Positions 43,363 through 51,454 of a stretch of 64,000 bases of DNA are shown one piece after another. The stretch is from Magnimaribacter mokuoloeensis (GTDB taxonomy: Bacteria > Pseudomonadota > Gammaproteobacteria > Magnimaribacterales > Magnimaribacteraceae), in the NCBI GenBank assembly GCA_041860225.1, contig CP151794.1:1364001-1428000 (forward strand), in the 5' to 3' direction. The notes beneath the pieces were generated by a model. The model saw nothing but the letters and a program-made list of their open reading frames with translations. It was not told where the DNA came from and did not search any database. Each line of letters opens with the position of its first letter. Position 1 is the first letter of the stretch. The position numbers were made by a program, and so were the translations under genes.

Positions 43363-44712
43363 TTATGTATTTACTCTCCAGGCACCTTTTTTGATTGAAA
43401 CGAAGATCATAGTTCCAAAGATCATCATTGCTATGGCAGACGCGATAAAAACTGATCCAATTTCATAGCCGAACCAGTGAACTGAGATACCACCACCTAT
43501 GCTTGCTATTAGAAATCTGGCGAAGGTTGCAATGGTTGGCCATTTCATAGCATTAGCACCCTGAGATGCGAAATATAGTGATAAACCAATCCCTTGAAAA
43601 ATATAAAAAGGACCAACTATTTGTATATAGAGTTTTGTCACTTCAAATGCTTTCACATCATCTGTAAAAAACTGAATCCAAGCATCTGGAAATAACGCCA
43701 GTATTAAACCTATAAATATTGAAACAACGCCTGCAGATGTTCCTCCATAAATACCCACTGTTTCAGCTCTTATAATATTTTTTGCACCTATATTTGCTCC
43801 CACTATAGAAGTCATTGCGGTACCTATTCCGAAGATTAAGGGAATCATTAAAAACTCTACTCTTGAGCCTATTCCATATCCTGCAAGCGCTTCAGTACCG
43901 AAAGTACCAACTAAGCCAGTAAGAACCAAAATAGTTCCAACCGTCAAAAGTGGTGAAACCGAGGCAGGTATTGCCACTTCAAAAATATTATTAAATAAAT
44001 CCCTGCTTAATATTAATTGCTTCAGCCTTAGTTTAACGGGAATAGATTTACTCATTAGTTTAAGAAAGATAATTACAACCATCACGCAAGCACCTATGAG
44101 GGTTGCTATAGCTGCACCTGGAACGCCTATTTGAGGGAATCCATACCATCCCAAGATAAACCCACCTGATAGAAATACTTGTAAAAATGAAGTGCATATC
44201 ATTAGAGTGGCTGGAAAGCGCATATTTCCCATTCCTCTCAATACTGCGCTCATACTTCCTGAAAGCCACAGTACTAATCCTCCAAGAAATAAATAAGAGC
44301 AATATGTATAAGACTCTTTCAAGATATCTCCTCGGCCACCAAGCAAGAAGAGAAGTTGTTCACCAAATAATAAGAAAAATAAGAGGAACGTAAGTGCTCC
44401 TCCCAGAGATATAACAACCGAATGCCAAATCAGTCTTTCAGCTTTATCTATATCATTTGCTCCCATGCTTCTGGCAATGGCCGAAGTTATTGCTCCACCA
44501 AGTGCTCCACCTGACATTGTTTGCGTAATCATTAATAAAGGGAAGGCAAGCGCTACAGCTGCAAGGGAATTTGTTCCTAATTTACTAATAAACCATACTT
44601 CAGTTAAAACAACTATAGACTGAATGAAGAAGGCGACAGTATTGGGTGCTGACATTCTAATCAGCAGGGGCATGACAGGTTTTGTGAGGAACTCTTGGGT
44701 TCTTTTATCCAC
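43363..44712 (-). CDS. MATE family efflux transporter
   Basis: Multidrug and toxin extrusion protein of 449 residues with 12 membrane helices in two homologous halves. The family pattern is seen in KPVMPLLIRMSAPNTVAFFIQSIV, LAAVALAFPLLMITQTMSGGALGGAITSAIARSMGA and EALAGYGIGSRVEFLMIP. Substrate unknown. It is the last gene of a minus-strand series with a PhyH enzyme, hydrolases and a Rieske oxygenase, suggesting export of a product or toxic intermediate. Confidence 0.9.
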   Translation of the reverse strand: MDKRTQEFLTKPVMPLLIRMSAPNTVAFFIQSIVVLTEVWFISKLGTNSLAAVALAFPLLMITQTMSGGALGGAITSAIARSMGANDIDKAERLIWHSVVISLGGALTFLLFFLLFGEQLLFLLGGRGDILKESYTYCSYLFLGGLVLWLSGSMSAVLRGMGNMRFPATLMICTSFLQVFLSGGFILGWYGFPQIGVPGAAIATLIGACVMVVIIFLKLMSKSIPVKLRLKQLILSRDLFNNIFEVAIPASVSPLLTVGTILVLTGLVGTFGTEALAGYGIGSRVEFLMIPLIFGIGTAMTSIVGANIGAKNIIRAETVGIYGGTSAGVVSIFIGLILALFPDAWIQFFTDDVKAFEVTKLYIQIVGPFYIFQGIGLSLYFASQGANAMKWPTIATFARFLIASIGGGISVHWFGYEIGSVFIASAIAMMIFGTMIFVSIKKGAWRVNT

Positions 44713-44724
44713 TAATCCTTTAGC

Positions 44725-45615
44725 TTATTTTCTTGTAGATTCTTTTACCAAGTTTTCCGGAGTTGCTAAACTTTCGTATTGATCTTTCGACTCTCCAAAT
44801 ATTTTTTCAGGAGAAACTGATTCAAGTCTGCCTTCTTTGTCCTCAGGATCGGTAAAGAAACCTAAAACATAGCCTCCTTTGGAGTAACCTATTAGAGATC
44901 TAAGTTCAGGACTAAAATTTTTCGCCACTTCAGGAGGACAAGAGAGATATTGATTCTCCTCTTGTCTTAACCAGCTTGGCGCGTAATGAAGAAAAACACC
45001 CAATCTAGGTTGTTCGGTAACATTTGTTCCACCTCCGTGTAAAACGGAGCCTGTATAAATAAATACAGAACCAGCTTTCATCTCTGCATAAGCTATTTCT
45101 TCAGGTAAGGGCTCCCTATCCTTGTCCCACTTATGAGAGCCTGGTACAACTTGCGTTGCTCCGTTTTCTTTTGTGAAATCATTAATTGCCCAGACCGTAC
45201 TGAATTGGGTTTCAATTTTTCTTGGAATATATCCTCCCCAAACACCTCTATCTCTATGGAGTATTTGACTTGATTCTCCCGGACCTATTTGTATGGCTGA
45301 AGTGAAATGAAGCTGATAACTTTCACAATGAGGTCCTAAGAAGCTTTCTGCCATCTGATTAATTAAGGGATCTAAAGCTAAATCTTGGCAAGTTTTTGAT
45401 CTTGCCATTAGAGCACCTACTCTTTTAGTTTCAAAACCAGTGAATTCATCTTGCCCATTTCTAGTTACATTTAAATAAGGTTTTAAGTCATTCTTAATTG
45501 ACTCTAAATTCTGATCACTTAAAAAGTTATCAATTATTACACCAGCATCCTCATCTAAAATTTCAAGTATTGTTTCAATAGGGGTTTCTATAGAAACGTG
45601 CTTTATCTCTCCCAT
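44725..45615 (-). CDS. Phytanoyl-CoA dioxygenase (PhyH) family protein, second copy
   Basis: Protein of 296 residues. The iron ligands are H-x-D in QILHRDRGVWGG and the distal His in SVLHGGGTNVTEQPR, whose Arg is the probable 2-oxoglutarate ligand. The segment NGATQVVPGSHKWD is a PhyH hallmark. It differs clearly from the other copy at 42584-43360, so this is not a recent duplicate. The C-terminal region GYSKGGYVLGFFTDPEDKEG is typical of a marine-rich PhyH subgroup. Lies 12 bp upstream of the MATE gene on the same strand. Confidence 0.88.
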   Translation of the reverse strand: MGEIKHVSIETPIETILEILDEDAGVIIDNFLSDQNLESIKNDLKPYLNVTRNGQDEFTGFETKRVGALMARSKTCQDLALDPLINQMAESFLGPHCESYQLHFTSAIQIGPGESSQILHRDRGVWGGYIPRKIETQFSTVWAINDFTKENGATQVVPGSHKWDKDREPLPEEIAYAEMKAGSVFIYTGSVLHGGGTNVTEQPRLGVFLHYAPSWLRQEENQYLSCPPEVAKNFSPELRSLIGYSKGGYVLGFFTDPEDKEGRLESVSPEKIFGESKDQYESLATPENLVKESTRK

Positions 45616-45669
45616 AAATTCAGTTTAAACCAAATTTACGGAATTTAGAATTTTCTCTGTAATAAGTAC

Positions 45670-46740
45670 TTACCTGTAAAACTCTTCTATTTGATCATTT
45701 ATAAAACGAGCATCTTCGGGCGAGAAACCAGCTCCCGCAATATGCCCCCATAAAGAAGGTATGACTCTGAATTTAACACCTGGAATTAATTTTGCTTCCT
45801 CTCTCAAAGCATCTATGTGGAAGTACATATCGGTTTCGCTAGGCATATATAAAACATCTGCTTTTATGGAGCCCAAAGCTTTAGTGTAGTCTCCTTCAAA
45901 GCCGGGAGTATTACCAATATTATTATTCTGCCAGGTTCTGGCTAGAGCAATGAGATTATTAGCATCCCAAGTAAGAACAAATTCTTCAAACCACTCAATT
46001 ACCTCATCAGTGCTATTAAGACCCATTTCTTCATATAGACCTAATCTAAACCATTCCTGAGACCAGCCCCAGCTTGCCCAATGTGCACCTCCAGCTCTCA
46101 ACCCTATTTCAGGAGGGGAGGTATATTGTCCCTCATTGAAGACTTGATCTGCTTTTATCGCAGCTATAAAACCTTCCAATCTAACTTTGCCATGTGGATA
46201 TTCAACAGCTGAACCGGCTATACCTACTATTTTTTCAACAAAATATGGATAGCTAACCCCCCACTGAAAAGCTTGCTGAGCTCCCATAGAGAAACCAACT
46301 ACACTCTTGATTTTTTTTACTCCAAATTCCTCCGTAAGTAATTTATGTCCAGCTTTTACATTGTCTCTAATAGAAATCAGAGGAAAATTTGGGCCATTGT
46401 AAGGAGCCGGAGTATTGCTTGGAGAGCTGGATAAACCATTCTGAAACATATCTGTTGCAACAATAAAATATTTATTTGGGTCTAAGGCTTTTCCTGGTTC
46501 TATTAAAAAATCAAATCCATGATGGTCGCCCAAATATGCAGAAGGCACGAATATCAAATTATCCTTTTCTTTATTTAATTCTCCATGAGTCACATATGAA
46601 AGTTTGGCATTAGGTAACATCACTCCGCTCTCCAAATCAAAGTTACCGAGATTAAATATTTTGTGCTCTCCTTCTGTATAAGAATTTAAAGAAAAGAAAA
46701 GCACGAAAGCTAATATTTTAATTTTGAATTCTTTTTTCAT
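45670..46740 (-). CDS. Secreted MetX-like alpha/beta hydrolase
   Basis: Protein of 356 residues with an N-terminal signal peptide (about 1-22, KIKILAFVLFFSLNSYT), absent from true MetX. The rest follows the homoserine acyltransferase family: YVTHGELNKEKDN, GKALDPNKYFIVATDMFQNGLSSSPSN, nucleophile elbow VGFSMGAQQAFQWG and a C-terminal GHIAGAG. The GGSLGG and GNHHAAG motifs of MetX are not kept, and the protein should act in the periplasm, so a methionine role is unlikely; a periplasmic esterase or acyl hydrolase is more probable. Confidence 0.85.
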   Translation of the reverse strand: MKKEFKIKILAFVLFFSLNSYTEGEHKIFNLGNFDLESGVMLPNAKLSYVTHGELNKEKDNLIFVPSAYLGDHHGFDFLIEPGKALDPNKYFIVATDMFQNGLSSSPSNTPAPYNGPNFPLISIRDNVKAGHKLLTEEFGVKKIKSVVGFSMGAQQAFQWGVSYPYFVEKIVGIAGSAVEYPHGKVRLEGFIAAIKADQVFNEGQYTSPPEIGLRAGGAHWASWGWSQEWFRLGLYEEMGLNSTDEVIEWFEEFVLTWDANNLIALARTWQNNNIGNTPGFEGDYTKALGSIKADVLYMPSETDMYFHIDALREEAKLIPGVKFRVIPSLWGHIAGAGFSPEDARFINDQIEEFYR

Positions 46741-46749
46741 TTTTTACCT

Positions 46750-47712
46750 CTAACTATTCGCAAATTTATTAGTAGCTTCTATCAGTAAGTGAGTAATTTC
46801 TTCTTCAAAAGCTGAGTGACCAGAAAAAGGTGCTATCTTCAATTCTGCTTCAGGCCATCTTGAATGTAACTCGTAAGCAGTAGTAGGAGGACAAACTATA
46901 TCATATCTTCCTTGAACTATTACTGTAGGTATATTTCTTATCTTATCGATATTATCTAGAAGTTGATTTTCATCTTCTAGAAACCCCTTATTCACAAAAT
47001 AATGATTTTCTATTAAGGCAAATGCCAAAGCAAATTCACTGTTAACAGAATCCTTTACCGCCTCTGGATTATGATTAATAAAACTTGTTGAGGCTTCCCA
47101 TTTAGACCAGGCTTTGGCAGCTGAAAGTTTCTTTTCTTCATCTTTACCATTAAATATTTCCCTATATGCATCTATAAGATTTGATCGTTTTTCTAGAGGG
47201 ATCTCTTTCAAAAACCCTCTCCATGCCTCAGGATAAATCTCACTAGCTCCGTATTGGTAGAACCATTGGAGTTCCTTTTCTCTGAGCATAAAAATACCTC
47301 TAAGAATAAGTTCAGAGACTACATCAGGATAGCTTTGGGCATAGGCCAGGGCAAGAGTACTACCCCAGGAGCCCCCAAAAACTAACCATTTATCAATATT
47401 AAGTTTCTCTCTAATAGACTCAATGTCTTCTACTAGGTGCCACGTTGTATTATCTTCTAGACAAGTATGTGGTTTACTCTTGCCACAACCTCGTTGATCG
47501 AAGAGAACAATACGATACTTTTTAGGATCAAAGAATCGCCTTGAAAAGCTTCCAGATCCTCCACCAGGACCTCCATGCAAGAAGATAAGTGGCTTTCCCT
47601 TGGGATTACCGCATTGCTCATAATATATTTCGTGAATTCCTTTAGTAATGTACCCTGAATCGAATGGCTCTATCGCAGGAAATAATTTATTTTTCTTATT
47701 AAAGAATTTCAT
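46750..47712 (-). CDS. pip: Proline iminopeptidase (alpha/beta hydrolase, S33)
   Basis: Cytoplasmic aminopeptidase releasing N-terminal proline. The 320-residue product shows the family hallmarks: oxyanion segment FLHGGPGGGSG, VLFDQRGCGKSKPH, nucleophile elbow FGGSWGSTLALAYAQ, the acid in VQGRYDIVCPP and the His in SGHSAFE. Its start overlaps the hydrolase gene upstream by 14 bp. It is the second of three consecutive alpha/beta hydrolases. Confidence 0.92.
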   Translation of the reverse strand: MKFFNKKNKLFPAIEPFDSGYITKGIHEIYYEQCGNPKGKPLIFLHGGPGGGSGSFSRRFFDPKKYRIVLFDQRGCGKSKPHTCLEDNTTWHLVEDIESIREKLNIDKWLVFGGSWGSTLALAYAQSYPDVVSELILRGIFMLREKELQWFYQYGASEIYPEAWRGFLKEIPLEKRSNLIDAYREIFNGKDEEKKLSAAKAWSKWEASTSFINHNPEAVKDSVNSEFALAFALIENHYFVNKGFLEDENQLLDNIDKIRNIPTVIVQGRYDIVCPPTTAYELHSRWPEAELKIAPFSGHSAFEEEITHLLIEATNKFANS

Positions 47713-48586
47713 CCCTTTCCTTAAAGAAGTTCACCATATCTTCTATGACTAAGGGTAATACTTCAGGAGGTAGATTGTGACCCATATTTTTGTATGCCTT
47801 GAAACTTGAACCTTCAATAAGCTCAGCTGTATGCTCTCCATGATCTATTGGTAAAAGTGTATCTTCTTCCCCATGTTGCACTAGTGTCGGAACAGATATG
47901 CTCTTAACTATTTCTGATCTATCGCCTGCTTTAAAGATGGCTGTTAACTGACGAGGCATAGCCTCAGGAAAAAAGCCATAAGACCGGGCATTCTCAGAGT
48001 CTATTTCCTCAATATTCCTAAAAGTGCTTTCATTTCTTTCCGACATTTCAGATAAGTGGGGAGCGCCTGTAGTAGACATAATTGAAACGAGGCTTTTTGT
48101 TTTTTCTGGATAGTTAGCCGCAATAATTTGGGCTATCATTCCGCCCATAGAGGCACCTACAATGTGAGCTTCATCTATATCCAAATATTCCAGAAGAGCA
48201 ACTCCATCATTTGCCATGTCATTTAGCGTATAAGGTGCGCTAAAATCAAAACCAAGAGAACTAAGAAAGAATTTCCAGTAAAGATTTGGTCTACCCAATC
48301 TGTCCAATTTCTCTGAATCTCCCGTATCTCTATTATCAAAAAGCACTACTTGATATCCCGAGTCGACAAGGTCATTGACTATTTCTTCACCCCATACTTT
48401 ATGTGATGCCATCAAACCCATGATCATCAAAACAGTTGGATCTTCTTTCTTTCCTGCAGTTGTGTAAGCAATAGAGACACTATTTATTTCAACAGAAGTT
48501 GTTTTCTGTTCAACGCTGTAAGCTGAGTATGTGCTTAGGGAAATTAAGCAAGCAAACGATGCAATTATTAATCTTTTGATTAACAT
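47699..48586 (-). CDS. Secreted alpha/beta hydrolase
   Basis: Protein of 295 residues with a signal peptide (about 1-24, ending near YSVEQ). It has the oxyanion segment MIMGLMASHKVWG, LFDNRDTGDSEK, the nucleophile elbow VGASMGGMIAQIIA, an acid in QHGEEDTLLPIDHG and His in NMGHNLPPEV. Close to lactonase- or esterase-type family members; substrate not assignable. The ATG overlaps the DUF1145-like gene stop (TAATG). Confidence 0.87.
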   Translation of the reverse strand: MLIKRLIIASFACLISLSTYSAYSVEQKTTSVEINSVSIAYTTAGKKEDPTVLMIMGLMASHKVWGEEIVNDLVDSGYQVVLFDNRDTGDSEKLDRLGRPNLYWKFFLSSLGFDFSAPYTLNDMANDGVALLEYLDIDEAHIVGASMGGMIAQIIAANYPEKTKSLVSIMSTTGAPHLSEMSERNESTFRNIEEIDSENARSYGFFPEAMPRQLTAIFKAGDRSEIVKSISVPTLVQHGEEDTLLPIDHGEHTAELIEGSSFKAYKNMGHNLPPEVLPLVIEDMVNFFKERDEIL

Positions 48587-48825
48587 TAATTTTCTCTTTT
48601 ATCTAAAGCGCCTATGTAAAGAATGCCAAAGATTAAAGTTTGTAACAATCCATAAATTAAACCATCATTAGAATCTTTAATTTTCTTGAAGAAGACAACA
48701 AATTCGATAGCGTGTATTCCTAGAAGAATAGCTGCGAAATAATTAATCCAAATAGAAAACCCTAACAAGTAGTTAATAGCTAATGCTAACCATAGAAACA
48801 AAGTAAAAATTTTTCCTTTATTCAT
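48586..48825 (-). CDS. Small membrane protein, DUF1145-like
   Basis: Protein of 79 residues with three hydrophobic segments (about 7-27, 30-48 and 57-73). The pattern WINYFAAILLGIHAIEFVVFFKKI followed by GLLQTLIFGILYI resembles the DUF1145 (YhhL) family. Function unknown. It is coupled to the downstream hydrolase by a TAATG and lies 2 bp after the 130-residue protein gene. Confidence 0.75.
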   Translation of the reverse strand: MNKGKIFTLFLWLALAINYLLGFSIWINYFAAILLGIHAIEFVVFFKKIKDSNDGLIYGLLQTLIFGILYIGALDKREN

Positions 48826-48827
48826 AC

Positions 48828-49220
48828 TTATCTATTGGCAGCTTGTTCTCTCATAACCACCTTTAGTCCTTCAAGATATTTTGTCCAATGCTCTATTTGA
48901 GGTTCTTGCAAGGTATTTTTCATTCGTTTATCCAGTTCGTTATATTGACGTTTTATCCCTCGCTCTATTCTTTTCGGTATATTTACACCTCCTTTTCGAA
49001 TTTCGCGTTGCACCACCTGTTGCAGTCCTGTCAAACATTCTGTAAGTGCTTCACGAAATTCAATATTTTGTGCGTCATTCATTTCCATTGCAGCAATATG
49101 GACTAATAATTTAGGTTGAAGCCAGGGCGGAAGATCCTCGGCAGTAATTGTCGACTCGGCTGATAAAGTAACCGTCCAAAATATTCCTACAAACAGGATT
49201 AGTTTTTTTACAAATTTCAT
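48828..49220 (-). CDS. Hypothetical secreted protein
   Basis: Protein of 130 residues with a signal peptide (about 1-21, VKKLILFVGIFWTVTLSAES), then a soluble helical domain of about 100 residues rich in Arg, Lys and Glu (EALTECLTGLQQVVQREIRKGG and KRIERGIKRQYNELDKRMKN). One Cys after export. Not recognised; the helical, charged makeup recalls small periplasmic chaperone-like proteins, but no motif proves it. Same strand and near-zero spacing to its neighbours. Confidence 0.75.
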   Translation of the reverse strand: MKFVKKLILFVGIFWTVTLSAESTITAEDLPPWLQPKLLVHIAAMEMNDAQNIEFREALTECLTGLQQVVQREIRKGGVNIPKRIERGIKRQYNELDKRMKNTLQEPQIEHWTKYLEGLKVVMREQAANR

Positions 49221-49229
49221 ATTATTTCT

Positions 49230-49427
49230 TCAATTCAAGTTTCCGTTAGTAATCAATAGCCAAATGAAAAATCCACTAACTACCAATATAGAGATATAAG
49301 TTTGCCATTTATTCGCTTTACTTTCCCCTTCAAATTCTGATTGCTCTTTATTAGAGTTATTAGATAAGTTCCTAAACCATAGAACTCCTATCAAAATCAA
49401 AATTCCTAATAATATTAATTCAATCAT
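49230..49427 (-). CDS. Small membrane protein, 65 residues
   Basis: Two hydrophobic helices (about 2-18 and 44-60) separated by an acidic, Ser/Asn-rich linker (NNSNKEQSEFEGESKANK). No family recognised. It lies 9 bp upstream of the 130-residue protein gene on the same strand and 8 bp after a 23-codon ORF, in a run of tiny membrane proteins. Confidence 0.65.
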   Translation of the reverse strand: MIELILLGILILIGVLWFRNLSNNSNKEQSEFEGESKANKWQTYISILVVSGFFIWLLITNGNLN

Positions 49428-49435
49428 TTTTTAAT

Positions 49436-49507
49436 TTAGAAAAAGAAATAAAGTACCAATACTATTATAAGGCAACCATAGATAACCCAATTAACCCAAT
49501 TATTCAT
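49436..49507 (-). CDS. Putative micro membrane protein, 23 residues
   Basis: ATG frame on the minus strand encoding MNNWVNWVIYGCLIIVLVLY plus FFF, a single membrane helix with a Trp-rich N terminus. GAGGG lies 5-6 bases before the ATG and overlaps the stop of the 58-residue gene, a translational-coupling arrangement. Too short for homology to decide; ribosome site, position and hydrophobicity are the evidence. Confidence 0.45.
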   Translation of the reverse strand: MNNWVNWVIYGCLIIVLVLYFFF

Positions 49508-49513
49508 CGACCC

Positions 49514-49690
49514 TCAACCTAATTCTTTTTTCTTTCTATATAAATAGATAATTTCAGGAATTCCTAATAGATTAAAAACTAGAAAAAACAAAAAAGCTCT
49601 CTTCTCGTCTAGTTTAGACGCTATCCAGCAAGCATTGTAGGTCCAATAAATTTCCCAAGCAGCTAGTATAAATAACAGGATTATCCACAT
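49514..49690 (-). CDS. Small membrane protein, DUF5652-like, 58 residues
   Basis: Minus-strand frame from ATG at 49690 (TAGGA ribosome site just upstream) to TGA at 49514. Two helices: IILLFILAAWEIYWTYNACW and AFLFFLVFNLLGIPEIIYLY, ending in a basic tail (RKKKELG). The second helix with its N-x-LGIPEIIYLY pattern resembles DUF5652, a family of short two-helix proteins of unknown function. Its stop overlaps the ribosome site of the 23-residue ORF. Confidence 0.65.
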   Translation of the reverse strand: MWIILLFILAAWEIYWTYNACWIASKLDEKRAFLFFLVFNLLGIPEIIYLYRKKKELG

Positions 49691-49839
49691 AACTTCCTAC
49701 TCTATCATTTAATTCTTCTTAAACAGAAAGCCTAATCATAGAGACAACAAACAAAACTGCCCAGAATAAGAATATTCATGGAGCTTTTATCAAAGGACTA
49801 GTATTGCGAGTAGGGCGATGGTTAGGTGTTTCATGAATT
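49691..49839 (-). other. Intergenic stretch with a signal-peptide-like mini-ORF
   Basis: This 149-bp gap follows the Rieske oxygenase gene on the minus strand. It holds a 14-codon frame, MKHLTIALLAILVL, which looks like the start of a signal peptide or lipoprotein leader and then meets a stop. Another frame shortly after encodes a hydrophobic run (IFLFWAVLFVVSMIRL) without a usable start. It may be the decayed remains of a small exported or membrane protein gene, or chance. Confidence 0.3.
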
Positions 49840-50994
49840 TTATTCAGCTAAATACTTAGTTAAATTAGAATGAAAATTAACTATAGCTTTCTCAAAGTAT
49901 CCGAAGGTCAAATGATCATTAGCTTTAGAGGACAAAGTTTTTTGAATAGCCTTAGCTGCTTCTCTGTCTTCATCTTGACCAGTATCTCCAACGAAATTAG
50001 CATCCCTCATTGCCTCTTCTTTAGTTACTTTTGCTTTCTTATTACTTTTATTCATTAGTGTGTAAATTACCCATTTAGATTCAGAAGGACTAATAGGTTC
50101 CAAAATAACAAGGTTTGTATGTTTCGATAAAACAGAAATGCTTACGTTGGGAAATAAGCTGTAAACAGAGGTTATTGTTCCATCAATGACTCTATCACAA
50201 GGTTCTATATCTCTTAATTTTTCAATGCGTCTGAATGGAAAGATAACACGAGAGTTATGACCATAGTTTTCTACAATATTTGTGTTGTCTAATCCGTAAG
50301 GATAAAAGGTTTCTTTATGAAGGGATTTTATATGGTACCCCTCTAGTAAAGTTTCATGTAGTATTTTCCAATTGGCTGCGTCTTCTATCTCTGACTGCTT
50401 TAGTAATTCCTGGTCATCAGTGAAGTAGTCCAATGTCTCATTAAAAAACTGTTCACTGATTTCACCGTCCTGACATACATAAACTAGCCCGCCTTTTTCA
50501 ACTGAACTCAATTTTTTTAGGCCATGGTCTAGAGGGTCAATCCCAGGAAATCCCTCAGAGCCGGGTATATTTCTATTTTCTCCTTTTAAGCCATAGGTCC
50601 ACCCATGATAAGGGCAAATAAATGATTTTCTGCAACCGCTTCCTGATGCAACCTGCATACCCCTATGCCTGCAGGCATTAATGAAAGCATTAACATTTCC
50701 ATTTTCATCCCTAGTAACAAGAATTGGAGTCCCCGCAGCCATCCTTGAAACATAGGAGCCCTTTTCTGGAAGAGCGCTGGAGGGACAAAAAGGAACAGGC
50801 AGAGATCGGATTAAGCTTAATTCGTTATTAAATCTTTCTTGGCTCAAGTAGTTTTGGACGGGTTCTTTCCAAACTACATCTCCTAAATCAGTTGTTTTAT
50901 TGTCAAGGTGTGAAAAAACACGTTCTATAATTTGCTCATCGTTCAAAAGTACCGACGTAGGATTGGCAAGAGAGTAATGATTTGGATTTTTCAT
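49840..50994 (-). CDS. Rieske 2Fe-2S ring-hydroxylating oxygenase, alpha subunit
   Basis: Protein of 384 residues. The N-terminal Rieske domain has the cluster ligands in CRHRGMQVASGSGC and CPYHGWTYGL (Cys-His then Cys-His). The C-terminal catalytic domain contains the LLEGYHIKSLHKETFYPYG segment with the mononuclear-iron His residues. The family includes aromatic-ring dioxygenases and choline/carnitine/betaine-type monooxygenases; substrate unknown. No beta subunit, ferredoxin or dedicated reductase adjoins it, so electrons must come from elsewhere. It heads the minus-strand train to the MATE gene, just downstream of tRNA-Phe. Confidence 0.92.
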   Translation of the reverse strand: MKNPNHYSLANPTSVLLNDEQIIERVFSHLDNKTTDLGDVVWKEPVQNYLSQERFNNELSLIRSLPVPFCPSSALPEKGSYVSRMAAGTPILVTRDENGNVNAFINACRHRGMQVASGSGCRKSFICPYHGWTYGLKGENRNIPGSEGFPGIDPLDHGLKKLSSVEKGGLVYVCQDGEISEQFFNETLDYFTDDQELLKQSEIEDAANWKILHETLLEGYHIKSLHKETFYPYGLDNTNIVENYGHNSRVIFPFRRIEKLRDIEPCDRVIDGTITSVYSLFPNVSISVLSKHTNLVILEPISPSESKWVIYTLMNKSNKKAKVTKEEAMRDANFVGDTGQDEDREAAKAIQKTLSSKANDHLTFGYFEKAIVNFHSNLTKYLAE

Positions 50995-51057
50995 ACAAGA
51001 CGATTATTACATATAGCATATTATGAGAATACAAGAAAGCTGAAACATGCTTGGAAG

Positions 51058-51133
51058 TGGTGCCCAGAGGTGGAATCGAACCACCGACACAAGGATTTTC
51101 AGTCCTTTGCTCTACCGACTGAGCTATCTGGGC
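51058..51133 (-). tRNA. tRNA-Phe (GAA)
   Basis: A 76-nt cloverleaf on the minus strand: acceptor GCCCAGA/TCTGGGC, D arm GCTC-AGTCGGTAGA-GAGC, anticodon arm AAGGA-CTGAAAA-TCCTT with anticodon GAA, T arm GGTGG-TTCGATT-CCACC, discriminator A and encoded CCA. Location beside yggX and mutY matches the order I recall from Pseudomonas. Confidence 0.97.
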
Positions 51134-51184
51134 TTAAAGAGTGTTGCGATTGTATACAATTAATCGATTCTAAAAAAGTAAGTT

Positions 51185-51454
51185 TTACTCAACAGGTTTA
51201 AATCCAGTAGGTTTCGCATAGTCCTTACCTGAAAGAAAAAGGTCCATCTGCTCATTAAGCCACTTTCTAGATTCCCTATCTGCAAGATTTATTTGACCTT
51301 CATTAATTAGCATCTTTTGGTGCTCTAACCATTCTTCCCATGCTTGTTTTGAAACATTATTAAAAATATCTTGACCTTTTTCTCCTGGATAGGGAGGAGT
51401 ATTCATACCTTCTAAGTCTTGTTTATATTTTTTGCAAAAAACTATTCGAGTCAT
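51185..51454 (-). CDS. yggX: Oxidative damage protection / Fe(2+)-trafficking protein YggX
   Basis: Small iron-handling protein of 89 residues that protects Fe-S proteins; MutY, encoded directly upstream, is itself an Fe-S enzyme. Signatures are MTRIVFCKKYKQDLEG with the conserved Cys7, PPYPGEKGQDIFNNVSKQAWEEWL and LNEQMDLFLSGK. It overlaps the end of mutY by 32 bp, and mutY-yggX is a conserved gammaproteobacterial pair. Confidence 0.95.
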   Translation of the reverse strand: MTRIVFCKKYKQDLEGMNTPPYPGEKGQDIFNNVSKQAWEEWLEHQKMLINEGQINLADRESRKWLNEQMDLFLSGKDYAKPTGFKPVE

